Counted from the first letter of the stretch, positions 1 through 9,331 are shown. The stretch is DNA of 42,160 bases from Acetobacteraceae bacterium (GCA_031291795.1 JARLIJ010000195.1:1-42160), one strand, 5' to 3'. Notes: generated by a model not told the origin, from the sequence alone. Numbers and translations are program-made.

Positions 1-865
1 CCACATCCTTGTATTCAACCGAGAAATAGGCCGACCAGAAGACCTCGATCAGGCCGATCAGCAGGCCGCCCAGCACGGCGCCCGGCAGGCTGCCGATGCC
101 GCCCAGGACCGCGGCGGTGAACGCCTTCACCCCGGCGATGAAGCCGATATAGAAGTCGATGACGCCGTAATAGAGCAGGAACATCAGTCCCGCGACGGCG
201 GCCAGCGCGGCGCCGATGACAAAGGTCAGGCTGATCGTCTTGTCGGTATCGATACCAAGCAGGCTCGCCATTTTCAGGTCCTGCTCGCAGGCGCGCATGG
301 ACCGGCCGAGCGGGGTCTTGGTGACAAGCCAGGTGAAGACGCCGAGGACGGTCAGGGTGGTGACGACGATGGCGACCTGCATCCAGGACAACTGGACGGC
401 GAAATTATCCGTGTTCATCAACTGGATACCGCCCGGCAGCAGGGCCGCCATCGGCTTCACCCGGGCCCCCTGGCTGACCTGGACGAAGTTCTGCAGCGTG
501 ATCGACATGCCGATGGCGCTGATCAGCGGGGCCAGCCGGAACGAGCCGCGCAGCGGGCGGTAGGCCACCCGCTCCACCGTCCAGCCATAGAGCGCGGCCA
601 ACCCGGCAGCGAACACCAGGGTCAGTGCCAATGCCAGCGGCACCGAGGTAAGCCCCAGCGCCGACAGCCCGGTCAACGCGATAAGCGAGAGGAACGCCCC
701 GACCATGAAGATGTCGCCATGGGCGAAGTTGATCATCCCGATGATGCCGTAGACCATGGTGTAACCGACGGCGATCAGCCCGTAGATCATACCGAGAGTC
801 ACGCCATTGATAAGCTGCTGCAAGGCGTAGGCCAAAGGCCCCGACTCCCCGTTGTCGTAATGCAT
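1..865 (-). CDS. livH: Branched-chain amino acid ABC transporter permease LivH (3' end outside window)
   Basis: Inner-membrane permease of the Liv/HAAT family, which with LivM, the LivG/LivF ATPases and a periplasmic binding protein imports branched-chain amino acids or related compounds. The minus-strand reading frame from the ATG at 865 gives a protein starting MHYDNGESG, followed by the characteristic LivH block NGVTLGMIYGLIAVGYTMVY and then GMINFAHGDIFMVG. Hydrophobic membrane segments continue to the window edge, where the frame is still open at SVEYKDV, near the usual C-terminus. Only some 20-30 residues should be missing. The remaining liv genes would lie to the left. The substrate cannot be told from the permease alone, since amide/urea (Urt-type) systems share this fold. 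Confidence 0.93.
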   Translation of the reverse strand, partial: MHYDNGESGPLAYALQQLINGVTLGMIYGLIAVGYTMVYGIIGMINFAHGDIFMVGAFLSLIALTGLSALGLTSVPLALALTLVFAAGLAALYGWTVERVAYRPLRGSFRLAPLISAIGMSITLQNFVQVSQGARVKPMAALLPGGIQLMNTDNFAVQLSWMQVAIVVTTLTVLGVFTWLVTKTPLGRSMRACEQDLKMASLLGIDTDKTISLTFVIGAALAAVAGLMFLLYYGVIDFYIGFIAGVKAFTAAVLGGIGSLPGAVLGGLLIGLIEVFWSAYFSVEYKDV

Positions 866-934
866 CCCTGCAGCGCAGCAAACACGCGCCGCCGTGTCGA
901 GGCAAGCCACAACCGGTCGTTAGAAACCTTTTTA

Positions 935-945
935 CAACAGTGTTG
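935..945. promoter_or_regulatory. Small palindrome in the livH / GT87 divergent intergenic region
   Basis: CAACA-G-TGTTG is a perfect 11-bp palindrome, 70 bp upstream of livH and 40 bp upstream of the divergent gene. It could be an operator, but it is short enough to be chance. No convincing sigma-70 promoter was identified around it. Confidence 0.25.
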
Positions 946-984
946 CAGCTATCGAGGTTCGGCCATCCTGAGGGACCGCGCCCG

Positions 985-2307
985 ATGTCCAGACCCGGCC
1001 GGCTGGCCCGCCTGATCGACTTCCTGCGGCGCGCGGACTGGCTGAACAGCAACCGGATCTTCGCCTGGTCAGCCGTCCTGCTGATCGAGGAAGCGCTGAT
1101 CGTGGGCTTCCTGGCGCTCTGGCAGCACGGCGTCATCACGGCGGACGCGAGCGGGCCCTCATCGGACTTCGTGAGCTTCTACGCCGCGGGCAAGCTGGCT
1201 TTGGCGGGCACGCCGGCGCTCGCCTACGACCAGGCGGCGCATTTCCTGGCAGAGCAGCAGGCCGCCACCGGGGGCGGCTACCAGTACTTCTTTTATCCGC
1301 CGATCTTCCTGATGCTGTGCGCGGTGCTTGCCCGGCTGCCCTACCTGGTCGCCTACGCCGCCTTCCAGGTCGTCACGCTCAGCCTGTTCGTCGCCACCAT
1401 GGGGGCGGTGTTGCGGGTGAGCGGGTGGAAGTGGATCGTCCCCCTGCTGGCGTTCCCGCCGGTGTTCTGGACGCTGGGCCTGGGGCAGAACGCCTTCCTG
1501 ACAGCTTCCCTGTTCGGCGGCTTCACCCTCCTGGTCGACCGTCGCCCCCTCTCGGCCGGCGCGCTGCTTGGTCTGCTCTGCTACAAGCCGCATTTCGGGC
1601 TGCTGGCACCGGTCGCGCTGCTGGCCGGGCGCCGCTGGCGGGCCTTTGCCGCCGCCGCCCTGATGGTCGCGGGGCTGGTCGGGCTGTCCGCCTGGCTGTT
1701 CGGCTGGGACACCTGGGCGGCCTACCTCGCCGCTTTCCGCAGCTCCAACGCGGTCTATGGCAGCGGGCGCATCGACTACGCCGGGGTCGTCACGCTGTTC
1801 GGCGCCGCCCGCCTGCTGGGGGTCGGCACGACCCAGGCCTATGCCGTGCAGGCGGTGGCTGCGGTGCTGATGGCCGGCCTCATTGCGCTGATCTGGCGCC
1901 GCGACATGAGCCTGCCGGTGCGCGCCGCCTCGCTGCTGGCCGGCACCCTGCTCGCGGTGCCTCTGGCGCTGCTGTACGACAAGCTGCTCGTCCTGCTGGC
2001 GATCGCCTGGCTGGTGCGCGAGGCACGCCGGACCGGCTTTCAGAGCTGGGAGAAGCTGGTGCTGCTGCTGACCTGGCCGGTGTCGCTGCTGACCTGGCCG
2101 GTGGGCAGCAACTGGCACGTGCCGCTGGGGCCGCTGGTCAGCTTCGCGGTGCTGTTGATGTGCCTGCGCCGGGTGTGGCGGGCCCAGGCACAGACCCACC
2201 CCACACAGGGCCGCCCCACCGCCGACCAAGCCCGCGCGATACCCTGTCAGCCGCGCTGGAAGGGGGTCCTTCGCCTCATGCCGCCGGAGCGACACCGTAG
2301 CGCCTGA
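985..2307 (+). CDS. GT87/DUF2029-family polytopic membrane protein (putative polyprenyl-phosphate-sugar glycosyltransferase)
   Basis: A 440-residue integral membrane protein with about nine hydrophobic segments. The family signatures are an early periplasmic SSDFVSFYAAGKLAL segment, the pair YQYFFYPPIFL near residue 98, and a later LLGLLCYKPHFGLL. These match the GT-C fold DUF2029/GT87 group, whose studied mycobacterial members are polyprenol-phosphate mannosyltransferases; the sugar here is unknown. An in-frame ATG exists 45 bp upstream, but the ATG at 985 is preferred because GAGGGA lies about ten bases before it and the extra residues are not membrane-like. The gene is divergent from livH and its 3' end overlaps the convergent hydrolase gene by 32 bp. 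Confidence 0.8.
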   Translation: MSRPGRLARLIDFLRRADWLNSNRIFAWSAVLLIEEALIVGFLALWQHGVITADASGPSSDFVSFYAAGKLALAGTPALAYDQAAHFLAEQQAATGGGYQYFFYPPIFLMLCAVLARLPYLVAYAAFQVVTLSLFVATMGAVLRVSGWKWIVPLLAFPPVFWTLGLGQNAFLTASLFGGFTLLVDRRPLSAGALLGLLCYKPHFGLLAPVALLAGRRWRAFAAAALMVAGLVGLSAWLFGWDTWAAYLAAFRSSNAVYGSGRIDYAGVVTLFGAARLLGVGTTQAYAVQAVAAVLMAGLIALIWRRDMSLPVRAASLLAGTLLAVPLALLYDKLLVLLAIAWLVREARRTGFQSWEKLVLLLTWPVSLLTWPVGSNWHVPLGPLVSFAVLLMCLRRVWRAQAQTHPTQGRPTADQARAIPCQPRWKGVLRLMPPERHRSA

Positions 2308-3166
2308 ACCAGGCCACCATCCGCTTCCACCCGTCCTCGGCCGCCTCCTTCCGGTAGCTCGGGCGGTAATCCGCGTGGAAGCCGTGCGGCGCGTCGGGAT
2401 AGATCACGATCTCCACCGTCTTGTGCGCGGCCTTCGCCTTGGCCTCCGCCGCATGCACCTGGTCGACCGGGATGCTGGGATCCGCCCCGCCGTACAGGCC
2501 AAGGAGCGGGCAGTGGATCTTGTCGGCATAGTCGAGGACAGTGGCCGGCTGGATCGGCGTGGGCTGGCCGCCGACCGGGCCATAGAACGCCACGGCCGCC
2601 TTCAGCCGCGGATTATGCGCGGCATACAGCCAGACCTGCCGCCCGCCGCGACAGAACCCCAGCACGCCCATATGCGCCGGATCGCCCTTGTTGGCGTCCG
2701 CCCAGGCGGCGGTGGCGTCCAGGTCCTCCATGTACTGGGCGTCCGGCTCCTTGGAGATGACGTCGCGGAAGATCTGCTGGGCGTCGGTCATCGTCGAGAG
2801 GTCGCCGATCCGGGCATAGTACTCGGTGGCGACGGCGAGATAGCCCAGCCTCGCCAGCCGCCGGCAGACGTCCTTGATGTACTCGTGGACGCCGAAGATC
2901 TCCTCATTCACCAGGATGACGGGGAATTTCGTGCCCTTTGCCGGGCGGGCATAATACGCCGGCAGGAAGCCGCCGGGCACCGGCACCTTCGTCTCGCCGG
3001 CGTCGAGGCCGTCTGCCTCGGTATGGATCGCCTGGGCCTCGACCCGTTCGGTCGCCAGCGTCAGGCCGGTGATCAGGCTGGTCATGACGAAGCCGCGACG
3101 GGCGAGCGGATAGGCCCGCAGCCCCTGGACCTCGGACAGGTCCGGCGTCTCGGAACGATCGTTCAT
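2276..3166 (-). CDS. Dienelactone hydrolase family protein with Tat-type signal
   Basis: A 296-residue alpha/beta hydrolase of the dienelactone hydrolase family, which hydrolyses lactone or ester bonds with a Cys-His-Asp triad. Visible residues are the nucleophile Cys172 in GFCRGG, Asp229 in YGGADPSIP, His261 in APHGFH, and the family glutamate in NEEIFGVHEYI near residue 89. The N-terminus carries ARRGFVMTSLITGLTLA ending VEAQA, a plausible twin-arginine export signal, so the enzyme probably acts in the periplasm. The start at 3166 is chosen over a start 27 bp upstream because AGGAGGAG lies six bases before it. The natural substrate is unknown; similar exported enzymes are often annotated carboxymethylenebutenolidase without biochemical support. 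Confidence 0.9.
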   Translation of the reverse strand: MNDRSETPDLSEVQGLRAYPLARRGFVMTSLITGLTLATERVEAQAIHTEADGLDAGETKVPVPGGFLPAYYARPAKGTKFPVILVNEEIFGVHEYIKDVCRRLARLGYLAVATEYYARIGDLSTMTDAQQIFRDVISKEPDAQYMEDLDATAAWADANKGDPAHMGVLGFCRGGRQVWLYAAHNPRLKAAVAFYGPVGGQPTPIQPATVLDYADKIHCPLLGLYGGADPSIPVDQVHAAEAKAKAAHKTVEIVIYPDAPHGFHADYRPSYRKEAAEDGWKRMVAWFRRYGVAPAA

Positions 3167-3200
3167 TTGTTGCTCCTCCTCCGGATGGTTCACACGAAAC

Positions 3201-3229
3201 CGCCCCGGTCCGCGAAGCGAACCGGGGCG
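3201..3229 (-). terminator. Probable terminator downstream of icd
   Basis: An inverted repeat, CGCCCCGGT at 3201-3209 pairing with ACCGGGGCG at 3221-3229, has three further base pairs and a GAA loop inside after one mismatch. On the minus strand it lies 34 bp after the icd stop and is followed by GTTTCG, a short T tract, so it fits a weak rho-independent terminator insulating the downstream hydrolase gene. Confidence 0.6.
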
Positions 3230-3262
3230 CCGGTCGTCATGTCAAATGCCGAACAAAGCGTG

Positions 3263-4480
3263 TTATTTCATGGCTTTCTGCAGATTCTCGTCGAGCTTGG
3301 CCAGGAATTCCTGGGTGTTGAGTGAGGGCTGCTGCGGCCCGATCAGCACCGCGAGGTCCTTGGTCATGAAGCCGGACTCGACGGTGTCGACGCAGACCTT
3401 CTCCAGCGTCTCGGCGAAGGCGGTCACGTCGGGGGTGTTGTCGAACCGGCCGCGATAGATCAGCCCGCGGGTCCAGGCGAAGATCGACGCGATCGGGTTG
3501 GTCGAGGTCTCTTTCCCCTGCTGGTGCTGGCGGTAGTGGCGGGTGACGGTGCCGTGCGCCGCCTCGCTCTCGACCGTCTTGCCGTCCGGGCTGAGCAGCA
3601 CGGAGGTCATCAGGCCGAGCGAGCCGAAGCCCTGGGCGACGGTATCGGACTGCACGTCGCCGTCGTAGTTCTTGCAGGCCCAGACATAGCCGCCGTTCCA
3701 CTTCAGCGCGCAGGCGACCATGTCATCGATCAGCCGGTGCTCGTAGGTGAGCCCCTTGGAATCGAACACCGTCTTGAATTCGCTGAGATAAATTTCCTCG
3801 AAGATGTCCTTGAAGTAGCCGTCATAGGCCTTCAGGATCGTGTTCTTGGTGGAGAAATACAGCGGCCAGCCGCGCATCAGCGCGTAGTTGAAGCTCGCCC
3901 GCGCAAAGCCCTCGATCGAATCGCGGGTATTGTGCATGGCCATCGTCACGCCGCCCTGGGCGTTGAACGCGTGCACGTCGAGCGACTGGGCGGGGCCGCC
4001 ATCGGCCGGCTGGTAGGTCAGGGTGACCTTCCCGGCGCCGGGGATCTTCATTTCCGTGGCGCGGTAGATGTCGCCATAGGCATGGCGGCCGATCACGATC
4101 GGCTGGGTCCAGTGCGGCACCAGGCGGGGAACGTTCTTGCAGATGATCGGCTCGCGGAAGATCGTGCCGTCCAGAATGTTGCGCAGCGTCCCGTTCGGGC
4201 TGCGATACATCCGCTTCAGGCCGAATTCCTTCACCCGGGCCTCGTCCGGCGTGATCGTGGCGCATTTCACGCCGACGCCGTATTTCGCGATGGCGTGGGC
4301 GGCGTCGACCGTCACCTGGTCGTCGGTCTGGTCGCGGTACTCGATCCCGAGATCGTAGTATTTCAGGTCGATATCCAGATACGGCAGGATCAGCTTGTCC
4401 TTGATGAAACCCCAGATGATGCGGGTCATCTCATCCCCGTCGAGCTCGACAACCGGGGTCTTCACCTTGATTTTCGCCAT
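3263..4480 (-). CDS. icd: NADP-dependent isocitrate dehydrogenase
   Basis: A 405-residue cytoplasmic TCA-cycle enzyme converting isocitrate to 2-oxoglutarate with formation of NADPH. The sequence starts [20 protein letters not shown] and contains the substrate-binding block [19 protein letters not shown] near 94-112. It also has the Mg-binding region with [30 protein letters not shown] and the cofactor segment [12 protein letters not shown]. Length and sequence fit the dimeric eukaryotic-like IDH class common in alphaproteobacteria rather than E. coli-type Icd. The frame is open 162 bp further upstream, but the ATG at 4480 has GAGGAC before it and matches the family start. It is monocistronic by appearance, with a terminator candidate at 3201-3229. 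Confidence 0.97.
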   Translation of the reverse strand: MAKIKVKTPVVELDGDEMTRIIWGFIKDKLILPYLDIDLKYYDLGIEYRDQTDDQVTVDAAHAIAKYGVGVKCATITPDEARVKEFGLKRMYRSPNGTLRNILDGTIFREPIICKNVPRLVPHWTQPIVIGRHAYGDIYRATEMKIPGAGKVTLTYQPADGGPAQSLDVHAFNAQGGVTMAMHNTRDSIEGFARASFNYALMRGWPLYFSTKNTILKAYDGYFKDIFEEIYLSEFKTVFDSKGLTYEHRLIDDMVACALKWNGGYVWACKNYDGDVQSDTVAQGFGSLGLMTSVLLSPDGKTVESEAAHGTVTRHYRQHQQGKETSTNPIASIFAWTRGLIYRGRFDNTPDVTAFAETLEKVCVDTVESGFMTKDLAVLIGPQQPSLNTQEFLAKLDENLQKAMK

Positions 4481-4656
4481 ACTGTCCTCATCGCTGGAAT
4501 GCAGCCGGAGCCGGCTGCCCGGCGATCCGAAACGGGCCGGACAATTGCATCGGCGGGGTTCCAGGGCAAGGGACGACACGCGAGGCGCCGTCAGGCGCGT
4601 TCCGGTCCGGGCGATCGCCGTGCTGGTGAATTGGCCCCCCACCGATCCCCATCGAT

Positions 4657-4733
4657 CTGGCCCCTATCGCTCCCCGCAATCTGCCCCCATCGCTCGCCGC
4701 AATCTGGCCCCTATCGCTCGCCGCAATCTGGCC
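4657..4733. repeat. 24-bp tandem repeat, just over three units
   Basis: Three adjacent units at 4657-4680, 4681-4703 and 4704-4727, then a six-base start of a fourth, follow the pattern CTGGCCCCTATCGCT / CGCCGCAAT, the middle unit lacking one base. They lie in the 403-bp non-coding stretch between the divergent icd and histidine-kinase genes. No protein is supported across them. They may be a simple tandem duplication or a multi-site regulatory region. Confidence 0.8.
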
Positions 4734-4883
4734 TCCTCCGAAAGCCGCGTCCCCCACCAAACTGCCAATGGTCCAGAACGCCCATGGAATTGTTGTAAGG
4801 TGGCGCCGGAAGAGGCTAAGCAGCGATACTGCCCGCCCGCTCCGCAAGTTCCTGTCTCTTTTTCGGACAACTGCGAATTCTTG

Positions 4884-7883
4884 ATGCGCCCCTCAGCCTT
4901 TAAGTTGGATAAGCACATCCTCGGCGCTCTTGTCATTCTGACAGCGGCCGCCGGGATCGTGCTGCTGACCTTGACCGGCACCCGCAGCGCCATCTGGGCC
5001 CAGCACCAGGACGAGCAGCAGCGGGTCGCCGTCACCGTCGCGAAGCAGGCGTTCTCGTTCGAGGAGCAGATCGCGCGTCAGGTGCTCGCCCTGGACCAGA
5101 CCCTGCGCATCCTGGTCCGTGCCTGGGAGCACGACCCCAGGAGCTTCGACCTGCAGGCCTGGCACGACGAGACGCTGGCACTGGCCGGTGTCAGCCGCGA
5201 CATGATGCTGGTCGATGAGAACGGCATCGTCCGCCAGTCGACCATCCCAGAAGCCATCGGCAGCAATGTCGGCGATGAGGACTACTTCCGGCGCGCCCGC
5301 CAGCATGGCACCGGGGGCGACCGGGCGTTCATCGGAAACGCCACGATCGGCCCGGTCATGCGGCAATGGCACCTCAATGTGGCGCGCTGGCTCCACCATC
5401 CAGACGGCTCGTTCGCCGGCGTGCTGATGGCGGATTACCGCCTGTCGGCCATCACCAGCCTGCTGCGCCAGGCCGATATGGGCGCCGGCGGGATGCTGGC
5501 CCTGGTCGGACTGACCGACGGCAGGCTGCGGGCGCAGGCCGGTCCCGGCGCAACCGAACCGGACACCAGCATCGCCGATACCCCGATGTTTGCGGCGATC
5601 CGGGCGGGCGACGGCATCTGGATCGGCCGCTCCGCACCCGACACCACGACCCGCATCCACGCCTTCCGCCGCGTGCCCGACCGCGATCTCGTGGTGGTCG
5701 CCGCGATGGACCGCGACGAGGCGATGGCCCCCGCCGACCGGTGGGCGTTCCAGGCCAAGATGGTCGCGGGCTGCATCACCGCGCTGCTGGCCTTGATGAC
5801 GCTGCTGCTGCTGCGCGGCGTCGTGCAGGCGCGGCGACGGGAAGTGGCCTTCGCGCGGGATCGCACCGTGCTCGCCATGGCCAACGCCCAGCTTGAGGTC
5901 GCCAAGGCCTACGCCGACGCCAAGACCGCCCAGCTCGAGGCCACCTTGGCCGGCATGTCCGACGGCGTGTCGATGATCGACGGGCATCTCTGCCTCGTGG
6001 AATGGAACGCCAGCTTTCCGGAACTCGCCGGGATCCCGCCGGACCTGCTGCGGGTCGGCCTGCCGATGGAGGAAATCCTGCACGCCCAGGCCCGCCTGGG
6101 CCAGTTCGGGCCGGTGGACCCCGAGGCGGAGGTCGCCCGGCGCATGGCCGCGCTGCGGGCCGGCCAGACATTGGGCACCACCGACCGCCGCCGCCCGGAC
6201 GGGCGCACCGTGGAGCTGCGGCGCAACCGCCTGCCGGATGGCGGGTTCGTCACCCTCTACGCCGACATCACCGAACGCAAACGCGCCGAGGAAGCGCTGC
6301 GGGAGGCCCGCGCGCTGGCCGAGACCGCCAACCAGGCCAAATCCCGCTTCGTGGCCATCGTCAGCCACGAAATCCGCACGCCGCTCAACGCCCTGCTGAA
6401 CAGCCTGCGCCTGCTGGCCGGCAGCGTCACGGGCACCAGCCAGCGCCGGCTGGTCGATACCGCGCAGCAGTCCGGCGACGCCCTGCTGGCACTGATCAAC
6501 GATATCCTGGACATGTCGAGCATGGAGGCCGGCCAGCTCGCGCTGCGGCCCAGCGTGTTCGCGCTGCGCCCGCTGCTGGACAGCGCGATCGAGATGTTCC
6601 AGCCGCTGGCCGCCGGCCGAACCATCCATCTGCTGTCCGACGTCGCACCCGACGTGCCGGCCGAACTGTTCACCGATCCCGGACGGCTGCGCCAGGTGCT
6701 GCTCAACCTGCTGTCCAACGCGGTGAAGTTCGGCCGCCCCGGCGAGGTGACCCTGCGGGTCCGCCGCAGCGACGCCGACCGCGACGGGCCCGCCACCCTG
6801 CATCTGTCGGTGCGCGACCATGGCCCGATCATCCCGGCCGACGAGCGTGCGAGGCTGTTCCGCCCGTTCTCCCGCCTCGACCGCCCCGACAGCGACGAGC
6901 CGCTCGGCACCGGCCTCGGGCTGGCGATCTGCCATCACCTCATCGGCCTGATGAGCGGGGAGATCGGCTGCACCCCGTGGCAGGACGCGGACGGCAGCAC
7001 CGGCAACGCGTTCTGGATCCGGCTGCCGATCCCGCCGCTGCCCTCCCAGCCGCACGTCAACGCGCCGGCCGCCGATCCGGCGCATGGCGGCGTGCTGCCG
7101 CGCACCCGGATCCTGCTGGTCGAGGACGTCGCCGCCAACCAGATGGTCACCGCAACGCTGCTGCGCCGCGAGGGCCACATGGTCGACGTCGCCAGCGACG
7201 GGCAGGCGGCCATCCAAGCGATCGGGCATACGCCATACGATCTCGTTTTCATGGACGTTTTCATGCCCGGGCTGAGCGGGCTGGAGACCACTCAGCGAAT
7301 CCGCGCGATGCGCGGGCCGGCCGCGGCGCTGCCGATCCTGGCACTGACCGCCAATGTCTCGCCGGAGGACCGTACCATCGTGCGCCAGGCCGGCATGGAC
7401 GGGCTGCTCCGCAAGCCGGTCGCACCGCACGAAATGCTGCGGGCGATCGGGCAGCACGTCTGGCGGGGCGCGCCCGATCGCGGAGACGCGGTCGAGACGG
7501 CGCCGGCGGCTGCCGGAAGCGATGAAACCGCGCCGGTGCTGGCCGCCGACCGGATCGAGGAACTGCGTGCCAACCTGCCGGCCGACACGCTGAGGATGAT
7601 GATCGAGGAATGCTTGGCGGACCTGGAACGGCGGCTGCCGGTACTGCGGCGGGCGCTGCAAGCCGGCCGAATGGCTGAGGTCGCGGCGCAGGCGCATGCC
7701 ATGACCGGCATGGCAGCGGGCTACGGCATGGCGGCGCTGGAGACGAAGCTGCGGGCGCTGATGGCCGCCCCTGCCACCGGCATGGGCAGCCCCGACGCGC
7801 TGGCGGCAGAGCTGGAAACCACATTGCAGGCCACGACCTGGGCGTTGCGGGCCGCCGCACAGAAGGAAATGGCATTATACTAA
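4884..7883 (+). CDS. Hybrid sensor histidine kinase with Cache-like sensor, PAS, HisKA, HATPase, REC and HPt domains
   Basis: A 999-residue membrane phosphorelay kinase. Membrane segments near residues 11-31 and 292-310 enclose a periplasmic double-Cache-like sensor. A cytoplasmic PAS-like domain spans about 355-465. The HisKA phospho-acceptor is His495 in SHEIRTP. The ATPase has the N box at Asn612 and GTGLGLAI near 675. A receiver follows with Asp791 in VFMDVFMPG and Lys844. The C-terminal HPt domain has candidate His938 in AHAMTG. The complete His-Asp-His set implies a relay to a separate DNA-binding regulator, none of which is adjacent. The frame extends further upstream through the tandem repeat, but that part lacks protein character. 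The ATG at 4884 directly precedes the first membrane segment, though its ribosome site is weak. Confidence 0.9.
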   Translation: MRPSAFKLDKHILGALVILTAAAGIVLLTLTGTRSAIWAQHQDEQQRVAVTVAKQAFSFEEQIARQVLALDQTLRILVRAWEHDPRSFDLQAWHDETLALAGVSRDMMLVDENGIVRQSTIPEAIGSNVGDEDYFRRARQHGTGGDRAFIGNATIGPVMRQWHLNVARWLHHPDGSFAGVLMADYRLSAITSLLRQADMGAGGMLALVGLTDGRLRAQAGPGATEPDTSIADTPMFAAIRAGDGIWIGRSAPDTTTRIHAFRRVPDRDLVVVAAMDRDEAMAPADRWAFQAKMVAGCITALLALMTLLLLRGVVQARRREVAFARDRTVLAMANAQLEVAKAYADAKTAQLEATLAGMSDGVSMIDGHLCLVEWNASFPELAGIPPDLLRVGLPMEEILHAQARLGQFGPVDPEAEVARRMAALRAGQTLGTTDRRRPDGRTVELRRNRLPDGGFVTLYADITERKRAEEALREARALAETANQAKSRFVAIVSHEIRTPLNALLNSLRLLAGSVTGTSQRRLVDTAQQSGDALLALINDILDMSSMEAGQLALRPSVFALRPLLDSAIEMFQPLAAGRTIHLLSDVAPDVPAELFTDPGRLRQVLLNLLSNAVKFGRPGEVTLRVRRSDADRDGPATLHLSVRDHGPIIPADERARLFRPFSRLDRPDSDEPLGTGLGLAICHHLIGLMSGEIGCTPWQDADGSTGNAFWIRLPIPPLPSQPHVNAPAADPAHGGVLPRTRILLVEDVAANQMVTATLLRREGHMVDVASDGQAAIQAIGHTPYDLVFMDVFMPGLSGLETTQRIRAMRGPAAALPILALTANVSPEDRTIVRQAGMDGLLRKPVAPHEMLRAIGQHVWRGAPDRGDAVETAPAAAGSDETAPVLAADRIEELRANLPADTLRMMIEECLADLERRLPVLRRALQAGRMAEVAAQAHAMTGMAAGYGMAALETKLRALMAAPATGMGSPDALAAELETTLQATTWALRAAAQKEMALY

Positions 7884-7931
7884 TTTTTTAGATAATAATT
7901 AATAATGATTTAAGAAAGACGTAGCATTCGG

Positions 7932-7962
7932 CTCATTCGTTAGACTATCATTAACGAATGAG
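7932..7962. promoter_or_regulatory. Perfect 11-bp inverted repeat in AT-rich intergenic DNA
   Basis: CTCATTCGTTA at 7932-7942 and TAACGAATGAG at 7952-7962 are exact reverse complements separated by nine bases. They lie just after an unusually AT-rich stretch at 7882-7920. No T tract follows on the plus strand, so it is a poor terminator and could instead be an operator. The rest of the 437-bp gap 7884-8320 shows no supportable gene. Confidence 0.6.
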
Positions 7963-8320
7963 GCTTACGATCCTTCATATGCTCTCGTCCCCGTCACTCG
8001 CGGCCTTCGCTGCCAGCAACACGCCGTTGGGGAGAGTGACGTCGTCGGTCGGCCTGGCTCAGCTAGGCCAGGCAGCCCCCCCAAGCGGCACCTGGCATGC
8101 CCCTGTCAGCACGACCACCACGCCCGCGACGGTGTGGCCGTCCACCCCAGTCCTCCCGCTCGGCACCAGCCTCCACGCCCCCGGCCCCCTGCCCCGCGGC
8201 TCGTTGGTCGATCTCGCCGTCTGATCCGGCGGGCCCGTTCGCCCCCGCATAGCCGTTCGGTACGTAGGACAATCGTGTTGGGGCTTGATCGCCGCGCGTC
8301 AAAGCCTCAATTTCGGAACC

Positions 8321-8902
8321 ATGTCCGGCTTTGTCCGCCAAATCCCGGAAGGTGACGACCGCGAGCGCATGGTCTGCGCCGCGTGCGGCCATGTCGCGTA
8401 CGAAAATCCCAAAGTGATCGTCGGTGCGGTCGTTGTCTCCGACGGGGCCGTACTGATGTGCCGCCGCGCCATCGAGCCCCGCCGTGGCTTCTGGACCCTG
8501 CCCGCCGGCTACATGGAACTCGGCGAGACCATCGAGGAGGGCGCGGCGCGCGAGGCAATGGAGGAAGCACACGCCAGGATTGTGCTTGACGGCATCCTGG
8601 GCGTGTTCAGCGTGGCGCGTATCAACCAGGTGCAGGTGATCTTCCGGGGCCGCTTCGCCGATGCCGCCCATCCACATTTCGCCGCCGGCGTGGAAAGCCA
8701 GGAGGTCGCGCTGTTCCGCTGGCACCAGATTCCCTGGGACGAAATCGCCTTCCCGACCGTCCGCTGGGCCCTGCAGGCCTGGCGCGAAGGCGGCGCCGGC
8801 CCGCTCGCCGCGCCCGCCGGCAACCCGGCCCACGATCCGCGCGGCGTGCACCGCATGGCACCAGCCATACCGGCCAGCGACAAGGCTGAGGACAGACCAT
8901 GA
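8321..8902 (+). CDS. NUDIX hydrolase (ADP-ribose-pyrophosphatase-like) with N-terminal CxxC segment
   Basis: A 193-residue cytoplasmic NUDIX enzyme, a family that cleaves nucleoside diphosphates linked to another moiety using divalent metal. The NUDIX box is visible as GYMELGETIEEGAAREAMEE, matching G-x5-E-x7-RE-x2-EE. The N-terminus carries CAACGHVAYENPK, a CxxCG half zinc-ribbon typical of a COG1051 subgroup. An RRAIEPRRGFWTLPA block precedes the catalytic box, as in those relatives. The ATG at 8321 is preferred to one 36 bp upstream because homologues of this type begin just before the IPxGDDRER block, which here reads IPEGDDRER. The 3' end overlaps the next gene by ATGA, so the two are translationally coupled. 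The substrate is not predictable. Confidence 0.9.
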   Translation: MSGFVRQIPEGDDRERMVCAACGHVAYENPKVIVGAVVVSDGAVLMCRRAIEPRRGFWTLPAGYMELGETIEEGAAREAMEEAHARIVLDGILGVFSVARINQVQVIFRGRFADAAHPHFAAGVESQEVALFRWHQIPWDEIAFPTVRWALQAWREGGAGPLAAPAGNPAHDPRGVHRMAPAIPASDKAEDRP

Positions 8903-9207
8903 TCCGTGCCGCCCTTCTGCTGCTCACCGGCCTGCTCACGCTCGCAGCAGCACCGGAGCCGATGCTCCCGATCCCACCGATCCCGCCCACACACCCGCCG
9001 ACCGATACGGCGGCGCCGGTTCCCGACGACGACATGCGCGCCCCGGTGACGGTTGCGGACGCGACCACGCAGGTGAAGCTGCAGCTCTATCGCGTGCATC
9101 GCTACGACGGGAGCCGGGGCTTCCTGCCCGGATCGCGCTACGAATCGACCGAGGACCGCAGGCCGATCCAAACCCCTGGCCTGAGCGTGAGCGTACCATT
9201 GCGTTAG
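8899..9207 (+). CDS. Small exported protein of unknown function, coupled to NUDIX gene
   Basis: A 102-residue protein that I do not recognise. It begins MIRAALLLLTGLLTLAAAPEP, a clear signal peptide with cleavage expected after the alanine run. A proline-rich stretch near 24-45 follows, and then a short polar region containing VKLQLYRVHRYDGSRGF. The ATG overlaps the NUDIX stop codon as ATGA, the usual mark of translational coupling, which makes it more likely a real gene than chance. It would act in the periplasm, with no obvious functional link to a cytoplasmic NUDIX enzyme. Confidence 0.65.
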   Translation: MIRAALLLLTGLLTLAAAPEPMLPIPPIPPTHPPTDTAAPVPDDDMRAPVTVADATTQVKLQLYRVHRYDGSRGFLPGSRYESTEDRRPIQTPGLSVSVPLR

Positions 9208-9331
9208 ATTTGGAGCTACCCGCGAGGGATGCCTCAAAAAATGAGGTAAATTAACACTTTGTATAGAAATCCGGACCATGAGACAGGTGAGGCGGCAGCG
9301 TTTGCCGCCTGCGCCTTGGAGGATGGTTCCG

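Noticed and set aside
4893-7697. A 934-codon minus-strand open frame opposite the first hybrid kinase
   Set aside because: It is an antisense shadow of GC-rich coding DNA: biased toward Gly/Arg/Gln/His, without domains, while the plus strand encodes a complete kinase.
8063-8851. Minus-strand frame opposite the NUDIX gene, and the 88-codon plus frame at 7958-8224
   Set aside because: The first is a shadow of the NUDIX gene. The second starts inside the inverted repeat, has low-complexity Ser/Thr/Pro content and no ribosome site.
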